Counted from the first letter of the stretch, positions 33,101 through 48,100 are shown. The stretch is DNA of 64,000 nucleotides from Cyrtodaria siliqua (GCA_037043455.1 JAWPHD010000283.1:434001-498000), one strand, 5' to 3'. Made by a program: numbers and translations. The notes: generated by a model from the letters alone, not told the origin.

Positions 33101-36100
33101 AATAAATAAAGTACTATGGGGTAAATGTAAATAATAAATGTAAATTATATATGTTGTAAAAATTACTTACTTATGACAATTACTATATAACATGAATATG
33201 CCTATATCAAAACTATAATGAATTATGTCCCTTTATGGAAGTGTATTATTAGAGTATCCTCCCTTACCTGGTAAATCATCCTCCGACTCGGATGGAAGAC
33301 TGCTGAATGAGGTAGTATCCTGTGCCTGCAGGCGGGAGATCGGTACGACTGTGCCTATGGGCATCATCTTGGACATTTTGTCTGAATGTTTGTCTGCGGG
33401 AAAAACGAAGCTTAAAGTCGAAAGCTACTACGGTATTTTGAGTCGTCTAATACAGATCAGGCTGTTTTAGGCCAATCTCTGGGAGAGTTGAGGGCAATGA
33501 ATACAGAGAACCTTATCCACATCACAGTGATGTAGAAGTGTGTTTAAAATACTGGTTTTACTGCCTTGATGGAATTATATACGAATATTACACAGAAATA
33601 AAATATGCACAATAGCAAATATGCATTCAGAAGAAAGAAAAAAAGTGGTCTTTTCACAATTCAAGTGCCAGTCCTCAAGTCGAACACTGAATTATTAAAC
33701 AAATTAATTTTATTTATTTAATTTGATGATATAACGGTGCCTAGTATTTTTATATTATAAAAAAATCCTATCATGTATTGCATATTTTAATTGCCGTGCA
33801 ACTTTCTTACTGAAACATGGTACATTCTTAATCTTTGTGACCATATATAATTGAAGCTGAAGCTTTTAACACATGTGATGAAACGTAAAAATACAAAAAT
33901 CAATTCCAGGTTGATTAACCTTTACTGGTCTTGGTATAAAACAGTTAGGCAATATGCATTCAATCAAAAGCTGTATATTAAAACTCTCGACATCATACAA
34001 CTACAACCTTTGTATTATTCTCACCTGACATGTAGTTTTGAAGTATATTCTGACATGCAGACTCCCAATTATCTCCCTTGTATATGGAGTCTGCGTCCGA
34101 CCCATGCTGAGCGGGAACCGCTGGCTGTATACTTGCTACAGATCGTGGTGGCGCAAATGTTTGCAAAAAGTCTAAGTTATAGGGAGGAATGTTTTGAATA
34201 TTTTCTAATTCGTCTGCTGCGCTTCCATAGTTGCGTAACGAATCAAAATTATTAAGCGTATTCATAGAATCATGTCCGCTTGGCGTGTAGGAAGCCGGCC
34301 GATTAGGGACCGGTGGAGGCTGTGGTGATGGAGGTGTCTTTTTCTTGTTGTTGATATTGTCAATCTTGAGCATGTTTTCAGTTTTATACGTGTTTTTGTC
34401 ATCCTTCAGAAGGTTTAAGTAAACCTCTTGCCCATCATTGGCGACGCCCGCTGTTACGTTTCCTTGACGAAGTTGACTTTTCTTTCTACGATAGACGCGT
34501 ACCAAGACAAATATTAACACCACCAGGATCAGTCCTCCAGCTATACCTATAATTTTGGAGAAGCATTTGAAATTTTAAATATACTGTTATAAAGGAATAA
34601 ATAAAATTACACCAAATATATTGATACATAAATCTCACATATATTTGTTGGCTCTTTTTATTTTGTTTCCAACAGTATTGACAAAACTTTTACTTAAAAC
34701 AAACATTTTTTAATTTAATTGTAGGTAAAGTGCAAAGTGTGTCACTGACAATTACTAACCAAACACCTGCAGACTTGATACAGATTTATTATGTAATTAT
34801 TGTTGTTGTACGAGACATTAAAGATTATAAGAATATTTTATAGGCATCATGTTAGGATCATCGGAACTGTTTTTAACAGAACCGAGGCTCTTCGGACGTT
34901 TTGATTAAAACAAGTCACATTAAGTGATGGATTTTCCGTTAGAACCAGATGCCCATGACCGGCCCTTTTCCTTGCAAATCAATGATGATTTGTCTTGAAA
35001 TCGCCGACAATCAATGATTAATATGTTTATTTACACACACCATGACTTCATGCAACTTTTAATTTTATCAACACCATTGTTGTAGTCTGCCTCCATATGT
35101 AAGATCAGTTATCAGGCACATGTGTAATATCAGGTATATATCCTTATCTGGGATGCAAGAAATAGCTTCTGCTTGATAATTATATTCTTAACGAAAACAA
35201 TCCAGCAACCGTATACCACTCACCAGCAATGGCGTAGATTTCCTCGGCATTGATTCCAGCCTCGCTGGACGTGACAGATGGTAATATAACTTCCTCGCAG
35301 TGTTTTCCACTATAGGTGTGTGAACAGTTGCACGTGTACTTGATGCCATCTTGGACGCATTCTCCGTTGTTCTGGCATGGGTTAGACTCGCAACCGTTGA
35401 TCACTGACTCGCATCTTGCTCCTTAAGAGAAACATAAATTTGCATACTTAATAAATAAATTGACTCAATACAAAACTAGTGTATCCTTTTTTTAATTCAA
35501 AACAAATATTCAATAGTTTTGCCCTTTATACTGTCGTTAAGAGTCATTTTTATTTAATCAACACTTAATCATTGTAAAATAGTTATTCAGTCAGAACATC
35601 AATTTAAACCTGCATTACCACGATTTCAAACAAATTTTGTAATTTCCTGAATTTGTTATGTGTTAGTCATTGATTGACAGAAAAATCGAAAAACAATGTA
35701 TGAAACCCTTCCATCAAAGCAATATATATACACCTTCCTCCTTCATCTTATCTACCTCTGAGGTTGCTGTCCCAATAAGATTTAACATGTCTAGATGGGA
35801 TATAAAACCTCAGTTCATTTCAGTTCACATTAAAAGGTTATTGCCAAGTCTGGGGTGAACTCACCATTAAATCCTGGTCTGCACATGCACATGTACGCAG
35901 ACGGCCCCTCCACACAGGTGCCGCCGTGATTGCAGGGGTTGGGCAGACAAAATCGGCCGTACTCACACCGGCGACCTTTATGTGGTCCTGGGCATTTACA
36001 GCTGAACTCGTTCGGTACCCCTGGCACATTTTCACATACACCTGGAATAAGAATAAAATGTTAATAGTGTCATTGCAGAAAAATAACATATTAAATCAAC

Positions 36101-39100
36101 ATTTTCAATAGGAACGCAACCTTTTACTTTTGTATCATAACAAATGAATATACCTATAACAACATTTACAGAATTTCTATACTCTGACATGCACAACTTG
36201 TTTTTACAAATTTGCATATGAAACAAACAATGAAATCTGTATTAGACCAGCTGTCAATTTGTATTAGACCAGCTGTCAATTTGAGAAGCAAAAAAAGACT
36301 GATACTCTTTAATCTTATTTAGAACAGATACAGTTGCTAATTTGTAAATCAAACATAGAACAGGTTCTATTGTTATATTATTTAACTAATAATTATTAAT
36401 TCAGCACCACAGTCTTAAATACAACAGCATCCATTTGATTCTGAAAATTAAGCATTTCAAGCAAGGCAAGTAAAATGTTCGAATTAAAATTTATAAAATG
36501 CTACAGGTACCCACCTTCATTGAGACACGGTTGACGCTGGCATGGATCGATGTCTATTTCACACTTGGCACCGCGGTATCGATCACTACATTTACAGATG
36601 TAGGATAGGAGGCCTGTCGTCTCGCATGTGCCTCCGTTCATGCACGGGAATGTACTACACCCATCTGGAGTTGAATAATCATAGTTGTCAACAATAAACA
36701 TATTTACTGATTCAATAAAAATGAATGACATAGGACCATTATCTGTTTTGGTTTGTACAAACAGCAATTCTAAGTTACTTAAATTACAAGATTCACATTT
36801 GAAAACCTGTTTACCAATGTGTTTTCATCTAGAGCTTTGACCTGTCATAGGAAATACTATGACCTGTTGTAAATGTACTACTCCAATCTATGGTAAACAC
36901 AACACTGTGACCTACTGTAAATGTACTACTCCAATCTATGGTAAACACAACACTGTGACCTACTGTAAATGTACTACTCCAAACTATGGTAAACACAACA
37001 CTGTGACCTACTGTAAATGTACTACTCCAAACTATGGTAAACACAACACTGTGACCTACTGTAAATGTACTACTCCAAACTATGGTAAACACAACACTGT
37101 GACCTACTGTAAATGTAATACTCCAAACTATGGTAAACACAACACTGTGACCTACTGTAAATGTACTACTCCAAACTATGGTAAACACAACACTGTGACC
37201 TACTGTAAATGTACTACTCCAAACTATGGTAAACACAACACTGTGACCTACTGTAAATGTACTACTCCAAACTATGGTAAACACAACACTGTGACCTACT
37301 GTAAATGTACTACTCCAAACTATGGTAAACACAACACTGTGACCTACTGTTAATGTACTACTCCAAACTATGGTAAACACAACACTGTGACCTACTGTAA
37401 ATGTACTACTCCAAACTATGGTAAACACAACACTGTGACCTACTGTAAGTGTACTACTCCAAACTATGGTAAAGACAACACTGTGACCTACTGTAAATGT
37501 ACTACTCCAAACTATGGTAAACACAACACTGTGACCTACTGTAAATGTACTACTCCAAACTATGGTAAACACAACACTGTGACCTACTGTAAATGTACTA
37601 CTCCAAACTATGGTAAACATAACACTGTGACCTATTGAAAACATAATACTTACTACTTCCAACAATTGCAAAGTCAGAATCTCTACAAGAGAACTCCACT
37701 TTCTCGAAGTCCTGTGACAGCGCAACAGCATTGCTCCCCGACACAGGCAGGCGTACGTTGTAGATCCTTATATCCTCTACACAGCCCCTGAACCCCTTCC
37801 TAACATCCACATAACCATTAGTGTAGGTCTCAACTTCAGCGCCAAAGTAAACATCGCTCGTGTCTAGATTCAGAACATCGTTAATTCCGGGAGCCATGGT
37901 GATAGCCGAGTACTGACCGTCGAGGAATATCTCCGCCTGGTTACCGCGGCGTTCCACCATGACTGTGTGCCACTTGCCGTCGCTGATGTGGTAAGGTATC
38001 ATAACCAGACCCTCCCCACTGCCGCATTCAAATCTGTACTGTATCATTCCATTGACAAGCTGAAAATGTTAATTGACAACAAATGAACAAAAACTTGCGA
38101 ATTAATAAGTTCAAAATACAAATCTGTTTCATGGCATTTGATCAATCTATCATGGTGCTAATTTACCACATGAAAAACTCACTCGTGCAAAAAGAACTCG
38201 CCAATGATTGAAAAACTGAATAACATGCATAAAATATAGTGGGCCTCAATGAAGATTAGTTGTTTTACTAACTAGGCTACTCTCATCAATACCTTGGGTA
38301 ACCTTTTATAATTGTTTACTTTCGATGACTAAAGATAGAGATGGCACTTATTTACTTATTTTTGGAAAGCATACCTATAAAGTCAGGGTCAGGGAATATG
38401 GTATTTATCATTCTATAATAATATTTCTCTATCAAACCCTCGAGTACATTACGTGGTCCGAGTATTAACTTTCATACTCCATTCAACCCCTTCTCCAAGA
38501 AGCGAAAACTGGGTTGGCTGGGGTATGAAATAAAAAACTTAATTTCGGCTTAAAAGTTTCCATATTTTGAAATTGAAATTAATAGGTTATTTTCAACAGG
38601 TTATCGCACCGTGATAAGGTCAAAAAATGTTTCAAAACGTGTTTTATTGTCGAAATAGCCGTTATACAAACCTGCTAATATAAGCTAATATAAGCTTTCC
38701 CATCGCTTAATGGAATTAAGGCGTGACCATGTAATGATTTCTCAAAACAAAACAGACGACGTTCTTCATAATTATCCATATGACAATAATGCTCTACCTA
38801 ATATCAGGTACCCACCTCAAGTATACTGTAGTCGACCCTGCCCTTTGCGTACATGAGGTTTGCAGTTTCCTTTCTTGTCTTGAAACGCATGGAAAGGCTG
38901 AGGCGAGTGTCGATGGACTCCAGCAACGTCCAGCGGGCGTAGCTGCTGCCAGAGAATGTGATAGGCGTGTCGCCTTAAATAGAAAATCAGAGTGAATCAA
39001 GGTGTTGTACTGTACCGTGATAAGGTCAAATATCACCTTAAAGACACCATCATAAATTACCTAGCGGAGTGAGAAGGTTACCTGAACCGATCCAAGGACC

Positions 39101-42100
39101 TTTTATTATTTTTAACTGCCATGGATGTACCGGTAGTAATGAACAGTTTATGATGCATAATTTTGTCGTACATGAATGACAATTTCACATCTCAACTATA
39201 CATAGTATAGTTTCTATTAGTATAGTTTCTATCGTTTGTTATCATTTTAAGAATAAGCTTAGTAGTTCAGGTTTACCTCTGCGGCAGTTAGTGTTGTCGC
39301 ATCTATTGTCGAGGTCTTTCTCACAGTGACGTCCCATCTTCCCAGTGGGACACGTGCACTGATACCCGTGCACAGGGTGGGGCGAACACACTTTGTACAA
39401 GGGACACGGGTTCTGCGAACAGCTGATGGGGTTCTGAAGGCAGTTGTCACCTAAAGAATGGAAGTAAAATAAAAATGTCATCATCTGTCAAACTAGCATT
39501 TAGTAAATAAAGGGAATAATTTATTTTTGCTCAAAGTTACAAATGGTTAAACAGCTAATACCGAAAAAATGTAATTAGAGAAGGTTGCTAGAATAATATT
39601 AGTTATTTCTAACTCTAAATTACAATTTAAATTTCGTAAACCACATCTACTAAAACTAATATAAATAATTTTTTAAAAAACAAAACAATTTACTCAAATT
39701 TTCATCTCTACTCACCAACATTTCCATTAGGGCAGACACATTCGTAGGTGTATCTGTGCTTGGCCGCAACGAAGCTACCTTTATCAATCACCACGGGAAC
39801 CAGGCTATCCTTATCAAACTCCACATAGCCGACGCATTCCCCTCCCTCGCACATATCCTTCTCGCAAATGTCGCTGAACACCTTTATCACCTTCACGTTG
39901 AGAGTAGCCTCGAACATACTTGTAGTTCTCGCTACTTTACGTTTTAGTTTAAGCTGCGGGATGAATTCGTCACCTTTCTTGACAGCGAAGAGAACATCTA
40001 AGTCGGTGTCAGCATCGCGACGAGTTCTCTTTGCTAACTGTACACTGTCTTGTGATTTCTGTATGCTTAAAATTTCAACATCTTGTTCTCTTACATTCAG
40101 TTCTCCTTTTAGAACTCTCTTAAAATCTTGTCTGTAGTTTTTAATGAAATCCTCTGCTGCCATGTTTTTGAACTGAATAGTGACGGAGTTTGTGATCATT
40201 TCCTCCGTGACGGTGTTCACCTCGATGTTGACCAGACCAAATGTGGTGTATTTACCGTCTGTTACGCTGATGTTGACAACGTACGTCCCGGAATCCAAAC
40301 CTGCAAATGCAATAATCCTGCCGTCCTTTTTATCAATGTCGAACAGATTACGATTTGGTGACACGACACCGTAGGTCAACGTGTCATATTTGTCCCCATC
40401 GACGGCATTAAGGCTACCGATAACACCGCCAGGAAATTGATCAAGGTATGAACTGATCGAGACGTCGATATCCGACACTTCTGGTGAGAAGGTACTTTCT
40501 TCAATAACGCTGATGGCGACGTCGACATCGGAATACATGGCTGGTGTCCCGCCATCAAAAACACGTACGACCAAATCATACGTGGCAGTGACCTGTCGGT
40601 TTAAGTTTCCAGCAATGCAAAGTTTGCCGTCTGCATCTACACGGAATCGCCGCTCACCATCTCCCTCGATGATGTCAAAGGTGAAGGGCGGTCCATTTGG
40701 GTCAAGGTCATCATCGGTGACCTCAAACTCAAGGATACAGGATGTTATTTCCTTATCCTCCTGGAAAAATAAAAATAAATGTGTTAAATTATTGATTTAG
40801 CCATTGGTTTTGTAACTTTTCAGTAGAAGTAAGTATTTAAATCCTGTACCACATATCTTTGCACATATTTTTGCTATTTTTAAAATCAAATGTACAGCAC
40901 TCCTCTATGATTTTTATAGTTAATAGCGACACACAGCAATCGTGAAATATTTACCACGCATTCTAATTACACCTTCATTCATTTATCCAGAATCATTTTG
41001 ACTTTAAAGTTTTCCGGCCATGTTTTGTTTCATGAACATGTTTATGTTTATTTAAATCGAAATCAATAATCAACAATAGATAATTATTTACAATTCACAC
41101 ATTTATCTGTGAAAAAACGAGATTAAGATTAAGATTTTATTTGATGACGTAGAAAACTACGAACAGGTAAATTAATCCACAGGTAAATGTATTTATCAAT
41201 TATCTGGCAATAATTGTGCAGCTATACAATTCAGATTTACCTCATTTCCCTGTGCAGTCACGCAGTGGTAAAAGTAGTATCTACGTCATGCAAATAATAC
41301 TTATTTTTACATACAAATTAGTAGCGGATTTAAATATATGTTTCTCTCCGGGACTATCAATAAATGTTCATATGATGGTTAAGAGTTAAATTTGTTAATT
41401 GATAATAGAGTGGCCATTCATCTTTAAATCTGCTTGCATATAATTAAATAAGAGGGACTAGACTTTGGCAGTTTTCATTTTTATTCTACCATAGGTTCAG
41501 ATATATTATTGGTGAAATATAATCACCATATAGTAATATGCAAAAAATATTTGCTTTAACTATTCAAATAATTAGGAATATTGATTTCCAAATATGCAAG
41601 TTAAAAAGAAAACTAACAAGGTGCCATGAGTTTTAAAAATAACCATGACTATAATAGCCTTTGCGCCCATTGTAAACCCAGATCAGCCTGCGAGTTATCA
41701 GGGTTTACAATGTCCTTACAGGCTGATCTGGGTTTACAATGTCCATGCTGCAGATCAGTCATTTCCCCCAAAACACCCCTTTGTCACAAAAATGGAATGG
41801 TCTTAATTCAAAAAAGAACAGTCCATTATATATATGTAGCGGGTTAAGGTTAAGATCATATAACTGATAACAAACTTTAGATTTTGTCACATGAATTATG
41901 AAAACTTCGGGGAAAAAGTTAACACACAAAATTACATACATTATTAAAATACCTTACATCTATAATATAGTTTGATAATTTTCTAAAACCTTTTTTTTTC
42001 GATTAGTTTAAATTGTGATACAAAGGTAAATAACAATGTATTTAAAGTCAAATATTAAATAAAATAGGAGATAAAAACATTTAAATTAAATAACAATAAA

Positions 42101-45100
42101 ACCGACAACATTTAGAGAAATTAAAAAAATACATAAACAGGCAAATGTGAAACTTCTCACCTAAAACTGTCTAAAATTAAAAAAATTGTTAAAATTAAAA
42201 AGTAAAATATTTACGATAAATAAAATGTATGGACATAATGTATCATCAAAATGCAACGTGGCATACCAAAAGCGTACAATACAAATGGGCCAAAAGTTTT
42301 GGTTAATATAATATTAAGCCATACAGTAAAATCAGGTAAATAAGCCACTCTGAAGTCGATCGGGTGAATGCAAAACTATTGTAATTATACATAACTAAAG
42401 AACAAAGTAGAATAGTTTCGCGCAGACCCTTCGGTAAGTATGATGCAAGCAAATCGTACATGATGACATCAAGTAAGCAGATCATTGTAAGTTACGTACA
42501 CTGACAACTAAATCAGAATCAACCAAATACATTAGTAAGAAATGAGAATTAAAGCCATTGCGGGTTTTCACCTTCCCGTTTTGATTTTTTAAAGACTTTT
42601 TTCAGTCTTCAATGTCATTTGCTCATTTTCATTTAAATCACCCTATACCTGTGTAGTCATTAGTAATGCCGTACTAACCATGCTTCATATCACTAGTAAA
42701 ATCCCAAGATCATTTAATTTTCTATTTCTGTTTACTTTTGTAGAAATTTTAAACACACAAAAAATAATAAAGCATACTGCATTTTTTCTTTTAACACCGA
42801 GATCTAGATGACCATGCACCTGTAACATTGTCACAAAAAAGACACAAACAATGGCTAGTAAAGTGGTTTAGAAAATAATATTTTAACATGATAACTGGGC
42901 TTGGCTTTCATTCTTCATTAAAAACAATGGCTAGTAGAAAGGGGTTGATGCACTATTTTCAAACTAGGTTTATTTTAAAGAGCTCTGAAAAACTTGAAAA
43001 AAGCTGAAAGAATTGTCAAAATGCCATGAAAAATAAAGGAGATATGACCTATTGAAAATTTGCAAAAAAACATAAATGGAGGCGGCCATCTTGGAACGAT
43101 GTCATCGCGTCTGTTTACCATATTTGGCATATTGACAATGTGTCTTTTAAAGCAAAGAAAATCACTACAAATGGAAAATAAGCATACAATTCATACATTT
43201 TACACCTGTATATTTAACTTAATCCTCCATTTATGCTCTTTGCAAATTTTCAATAGGTCACATCTCCTTTATTTTTCATGACATTTTGATAATTCTTTCA
43301 GCTTTTTTCAAGTTTTTCAGAGCCCTTTTAAGTAAATCGTGTTTGAAAATAGCGCATGAACCCCTTTAAGAAACTAGAAAATGTGTCAATGGGACACAGA
43401 TGCCACGCTTTAGCACTGTCAGTCACATAAAAATGGACTTTACGAAAAACTTGAATGTAGATTATTTTTTCCAGACAGACGGGTGTACAATGGTAACACT
43501 ATACTCCCATTCCACTTTCGTGGCAGCGCATAACAATCGTTTAACATTAGCTTTCATGCTAGTTTATAAACAACGGCTAGTAAGGTTGATTAGACAATCT
43601 TTTAATATGGTGAGAGCTTGGCTTTCATGCTTCTTTATAAACCACAGCTAGAAGTACTCTCTACTTGTCAATAGTCATGCTAAACATAGATAAATATATT
43701 TTAATTTACTCGGCATTCTTCATGCTTCAAGTTTTAATGAATTATAAATTATATTTCACGCTGTCGCTGCTGAACGTCAGTCCGAGTCGGTCATGCAGGG
43801 TGATACAAACTACATTGCATTCTGGGTACTTACTGATAACAACGCGTTCATCTAGCATATCAATATTCGTAAATTATTATCAAATTTTACAAGTACCAAT
43901 CAAATTTCATAATACTATTAATAATAAATGGTAGACTTCAATCACAAAGGGCTAATACACCATAGGCCAATGACAAATCTTCCATAAGGCCCTCTAATAT
44001 ATAACCCTATGCTATGCCACTGGCAACCAGATTATATAGATTTTTTCTTCTGTTATGTATATCTTGACATCAATAACAAATCATTATACAGGGTATTCAT
44101 TTATTTTTTTTGAAACCTGAAAATACCATAGATTTTATTTTATTAAAAAACATCTGAATAGCTACAACTTGCTCATCATAAAAAAGCATAGAGAGATTAT
44201 GTTCAACTGATTGTGTTCTAACAATTTGCATTATTGTTGCATATCTAACATTTGTGTCCAACATCACAAATTTTAACAATTACTCATTACCAAAAGTTTA
44301 GTTTAAACACGATCAGAAAATATACTTTCACACCTCGGCAAGGTATGTAAAATGCAATCCAGCACGAGCTATGGTAGAAATCTACATTGGTTAAAACTAT
44401 GGTCACATAGACTTGAAAGCATATTGTCATATGGTGCGCATCTCTATCATTTTACGTTTGTAAACCAGCCTACCTGCACAAAGACTGTGTAGTTATCCTC
44501 AGTGAACCTTGGTGGCGAATCATTGGCGTCCAGGATGTCTACGTTCACCATTGTGTCCCCGAACAGATGGAAGTTTCTGGCTTGCACGTGTAACACATAT
44601 GCAGCAATCTGTGTAGAAATACATATTAAATTAAAAATAGAAAATACTTAACATGTTGGCAAACAGGCTGATCTGTCTGGCTGTCACATGTAACACATAT
44701 GTGGCTGCTGGACAACATTTTGGCAATCACATAATCAGGCGACTACTTGACAATAATTTAGCAAATAGACAAACATATTTTACTGTCAGGTGTAAAAGAA
44801 TTTGAATTCAATTAAACAAAAGTAATGTGTGCAAAAATACAAAATAAATTTTAAGCAATAAAGTCAATAATTTGTGGTAGGTATGTGGCTTGAAAGTTGA
44901 TCACAAATGGGGCAACCTGTGGATATTTGTAAATATTCATGTGCGATGGAATGAAATAAATAATTGTTTAACAACCCTTTAACCCTTAACCTTGCGAGTA
45001 ACTAGCAGGCTGATCAGGGTTTACAATGTCCAGCTGCTGATCAGTCATTTTCCCCAAAACACCCCATTGCCACATAAATGGAATGTTCTTAATTCAAAGA

Positions 45101-48100
45101 AAGAACAGTCCATTATATATAGTTACGTAGCGGGTTAATGGTTAACAACTTAGGTTGGATTAGATCGGGTTGGAATGGGGAATGGTGATGTAGATGGGAT
45201 TAGATCAGGTTGGAATGGGGAATGGAGATGTAGGCTGGATTAGATCAGGTTGGAATGGGGAATGGTGATGTAGATGGGATTAGATCGGGTTGGAATGGGG
45301 AATGGTGATGTAGATGGGATTAGATCGGTATGGATTGGGGAATGGTGATACAGATGGGATTAGATCAGGTTGGAATGGGGAATGGATATGTAGGCTGGAT
45401 TAGATCAGGTTGGAATGGGGAATGGTGATGTAGATGGGATTAGATCAGGTTGGAATAGGGAATGGTGATGTAGATGGGATTAGATCAGGTTGGAATGGGG
45501 AATGGTGATGAAGATGGGATTAGATTGGGTTGGAATGGGGAATGGAGATGTAGGCTGGATTAGATCGGGTTGGAATGGGGAATGGTGATGTAGGTTGGAT
45601 TAGATCGGGTTGGAATGGGGAATGGAGATGTAGATCAGGTGGAATGGGGAATGGAGATGTAGGCTGGATTAGATCGGGTTGGAATGGGGAATGGTGATGT
45701 AGATGGAATTAGATGATTAGTTCATCACTGAAAATGAGTATCTTGTTCTTAATCGCCATTTAATTAGAACTGTGTATATACTTTGTTCCATTTGTCCCAA
45801 ACCCCCACTAGGACTTAAGTGTCTTATACACTTACGGTTTCCCTGTCCAGGTGCGACCGGACGACGATGGTACCGTCAGTGGGGTGAATGTCAAACATGT
45901 GCATGTGGTCACCACTCTCTAGGCTGTAGTTGACGGCCTTGTTATGGGGGTCGCTGTCGAAGTCGGCCGATAACACCTGAAACGTATCATACAATATAAA
46001 AAGGAAGTTTGGATAAAAGCATATTATTTTATTTTTAAATCTAACAAGTGTTCAAGCCATGATTGATAAAAGCCATGATTGATAAATTACATTTCTTAAA
46101 GGGACACTGTCCGTAACTTTTAGCTTATAAAACACCCAATAATTATGTTCGCAAACATTATACACTAAACATTATTCAATATTTACTATTTAAAAGCAAG
46201 ATTGTTTAACGGAATTCAATCGCGGTACAAAAAAAAGCAAATCCACTTCGTGGGTTTGAACTCGCAGCCCAAACTCGCAGTAAAAATAAGTGTGCGTGAG
46301 CGTAAAGTTGTCGGAACTCGCTCCCGTCTGAGCTAAGCGGGCTATACATATTACACAATACATACTATGGTGAAAACCTAGTGCGCTATGGAAGTCACGT
46401 GAACGCATAAAAGGTAAATATTGTGGGTCCCACTTTATTTACATTTAATAATTAAAACTTTTTTTTTTCAAACTCACGAATGTATTCCTACATACTTCTT
46501 AGGGTCTATCCTCATGTTTTCATGTATACATTTCAATGAATAAAAGTCAGACAATTATTTGGCTATGCTCAATATTTGCTTACTTACGGAAAGTGTCCCT
46601 TTAAAGAGACCTAATACGTTTTGTCTGTTTCAGAAAACATTTAAAACTGTAGTTAAAGTCGGTACATCAGGCATTTTCTAGAAGAATATAAACTCATGAT
46701 AAAATGCCATATGAATCAAAATATAGTGCTGGCACCTGGTTGTTCAGGTGTAAACTGTTTGCTGGCACCTGGTTGTTCAGGTGTAAACTGTTAATTCTCC
46801 ATCTATGTTGAATGGAACCGAGTGCAAATGTTTATCACAACAAGAGCTGTCGGAGAACAGCGCAGCTCGACTTTAGATTTTTCAGAGAATAATAAATTAT
46901 ATAGCTAGCAAATACCATCAGACAACAAGGCTAAAACAATGTGGAGTGGGGTTGGGGGCACAACATAGCTATGTGTAAGAATTGATCAAAACTACAGAGA
47001 AATATGTAAAAAAAAATATATAAAAAAAAAGTTTTGAGTGGGGGGTGGCGGTGGGGGTGGGGGAGAGGTGGGATGGGTGGTGGGGGTAGTGGGGGTGGTG
47101 AGGGCAATATATATGTGTAAGAAGCTATGTAACGGGGGGAACATAGCTATGTGTAAGAATTGACCAAAACAACACAGAAATATGTAAAACAAAAAAACAA
47201 AAAGTTTGAGTGTGTGTGTGTGGGGTGGAGGGGGCAACATATATGTGTAAGAAGCTATGTGTAAAAATTTACCAAAACAACACAGATATATGTAAAAAAA
47301 CAATAAACATTAAATAAAAATATTCCATTTTGAGGGTGGGGTGGGGGAGGGGAGGTGGGGCAACATAGCTATGTGTAAGAATTGACCAAAACAACACAGA
47401 AATATGTAAAATAATAATAAAAAACAAACTTGAGTGTGTGTGTGTTTGTGGCCGGGGGGGGGGGACTAAAACAACACAGAAATAGAAATATGTAAAAAAA
47501 TAAAATAAAAAATTGAGTTTCAATTGGGGGCAAGGGGGGAGAGGCGGGGTTGGGGATGGGGGTGAGATAAGTATTATTTTTTTTAAAAAACAACAAAAAA
47601 AAAACGTGTGAAGGGGTGGGGGGGGGGGAGTGAGGGCTGGGGTGGAGGAGGGAGCCCATGCCCCAATATGGGTGAAGTAATAACATGCATAATGCTATAA
47701 GAAATCCCAAACCAAATTTATAGATATATACATCCTTACATGCAAACCTAGATCTGCCTTTATTGCACATTTTATGGGCCATCACTATTTGGGTTCCGTG
47801 GGAGCCCAGAATTTGCAGAAGACAAAATTAATTACCCAACCCTTTACAACATACTATAAGGAAACCAATTCCAAACTTTAGTTCAGCTAGGACAAGAAAT
47901 GCAAGAGATATAGACCTGTAAACACAGCTTACACGCAAAATTTGATGTGAAACAGACACATTTTAAGGGCTATCAGAATTTGGGTTCCATGGGAGCCCAG
48001 GGGTTACAGGAACCAAAATTACTTAAGCAGCCCTTAAGATAATGCTATAAGGAAACTAATGGCCAAATATGATTGTGCTAGGGTCAGAATTGTAAGAGAT

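Larger units (their letters stand above)
27200..33267 (-). other. 6-kb Fat-like intron
   Basis: No supported exon; the flanking exons join in phase without one. It carries tandem repeats at 28284-28660, 30240-30490, 31835-31925 and 32130-32200, an inverted-repeat element at 29011-29280, a hairpin at 30098-30163, and one X-box-like GTTGCCTTGGTAAC at 27455-27468. Confidence 0.6.
40761..44473 (-). other. 3.7-kb Fat-like intron
   Basis: No exon supported. Contains a worn relative of the 24530 MITE (about 40915-41640), a dispersed repeat (41645-41850) and the inverted-repeat element 42940-43365. Confidence 0.6.

Noticed and set aside
33851..34255. 134-codon frame on the + strand
   Set aside because: Antisense to the transmembrane and tail exon of the Fat-like gene.
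36849..37637. CRISPR-like array
   Set aside because: Units are contiguous without distinct spacers and the genome is eukaryotic; it is a minisatellite.
36829..37731. 300-codon open frame on the - strand (and a 164-codon one on +)
   Set aside because: Product of the 48-bp minisatellite; it is not in the frame of the neighbouring Fat-like exon and lies in the intron.
46992..47785. Proline/histidine-rich frames on the - strand
   Set aside because: Translated G-rich low-complexity parts of a hairpin-ended repeat.
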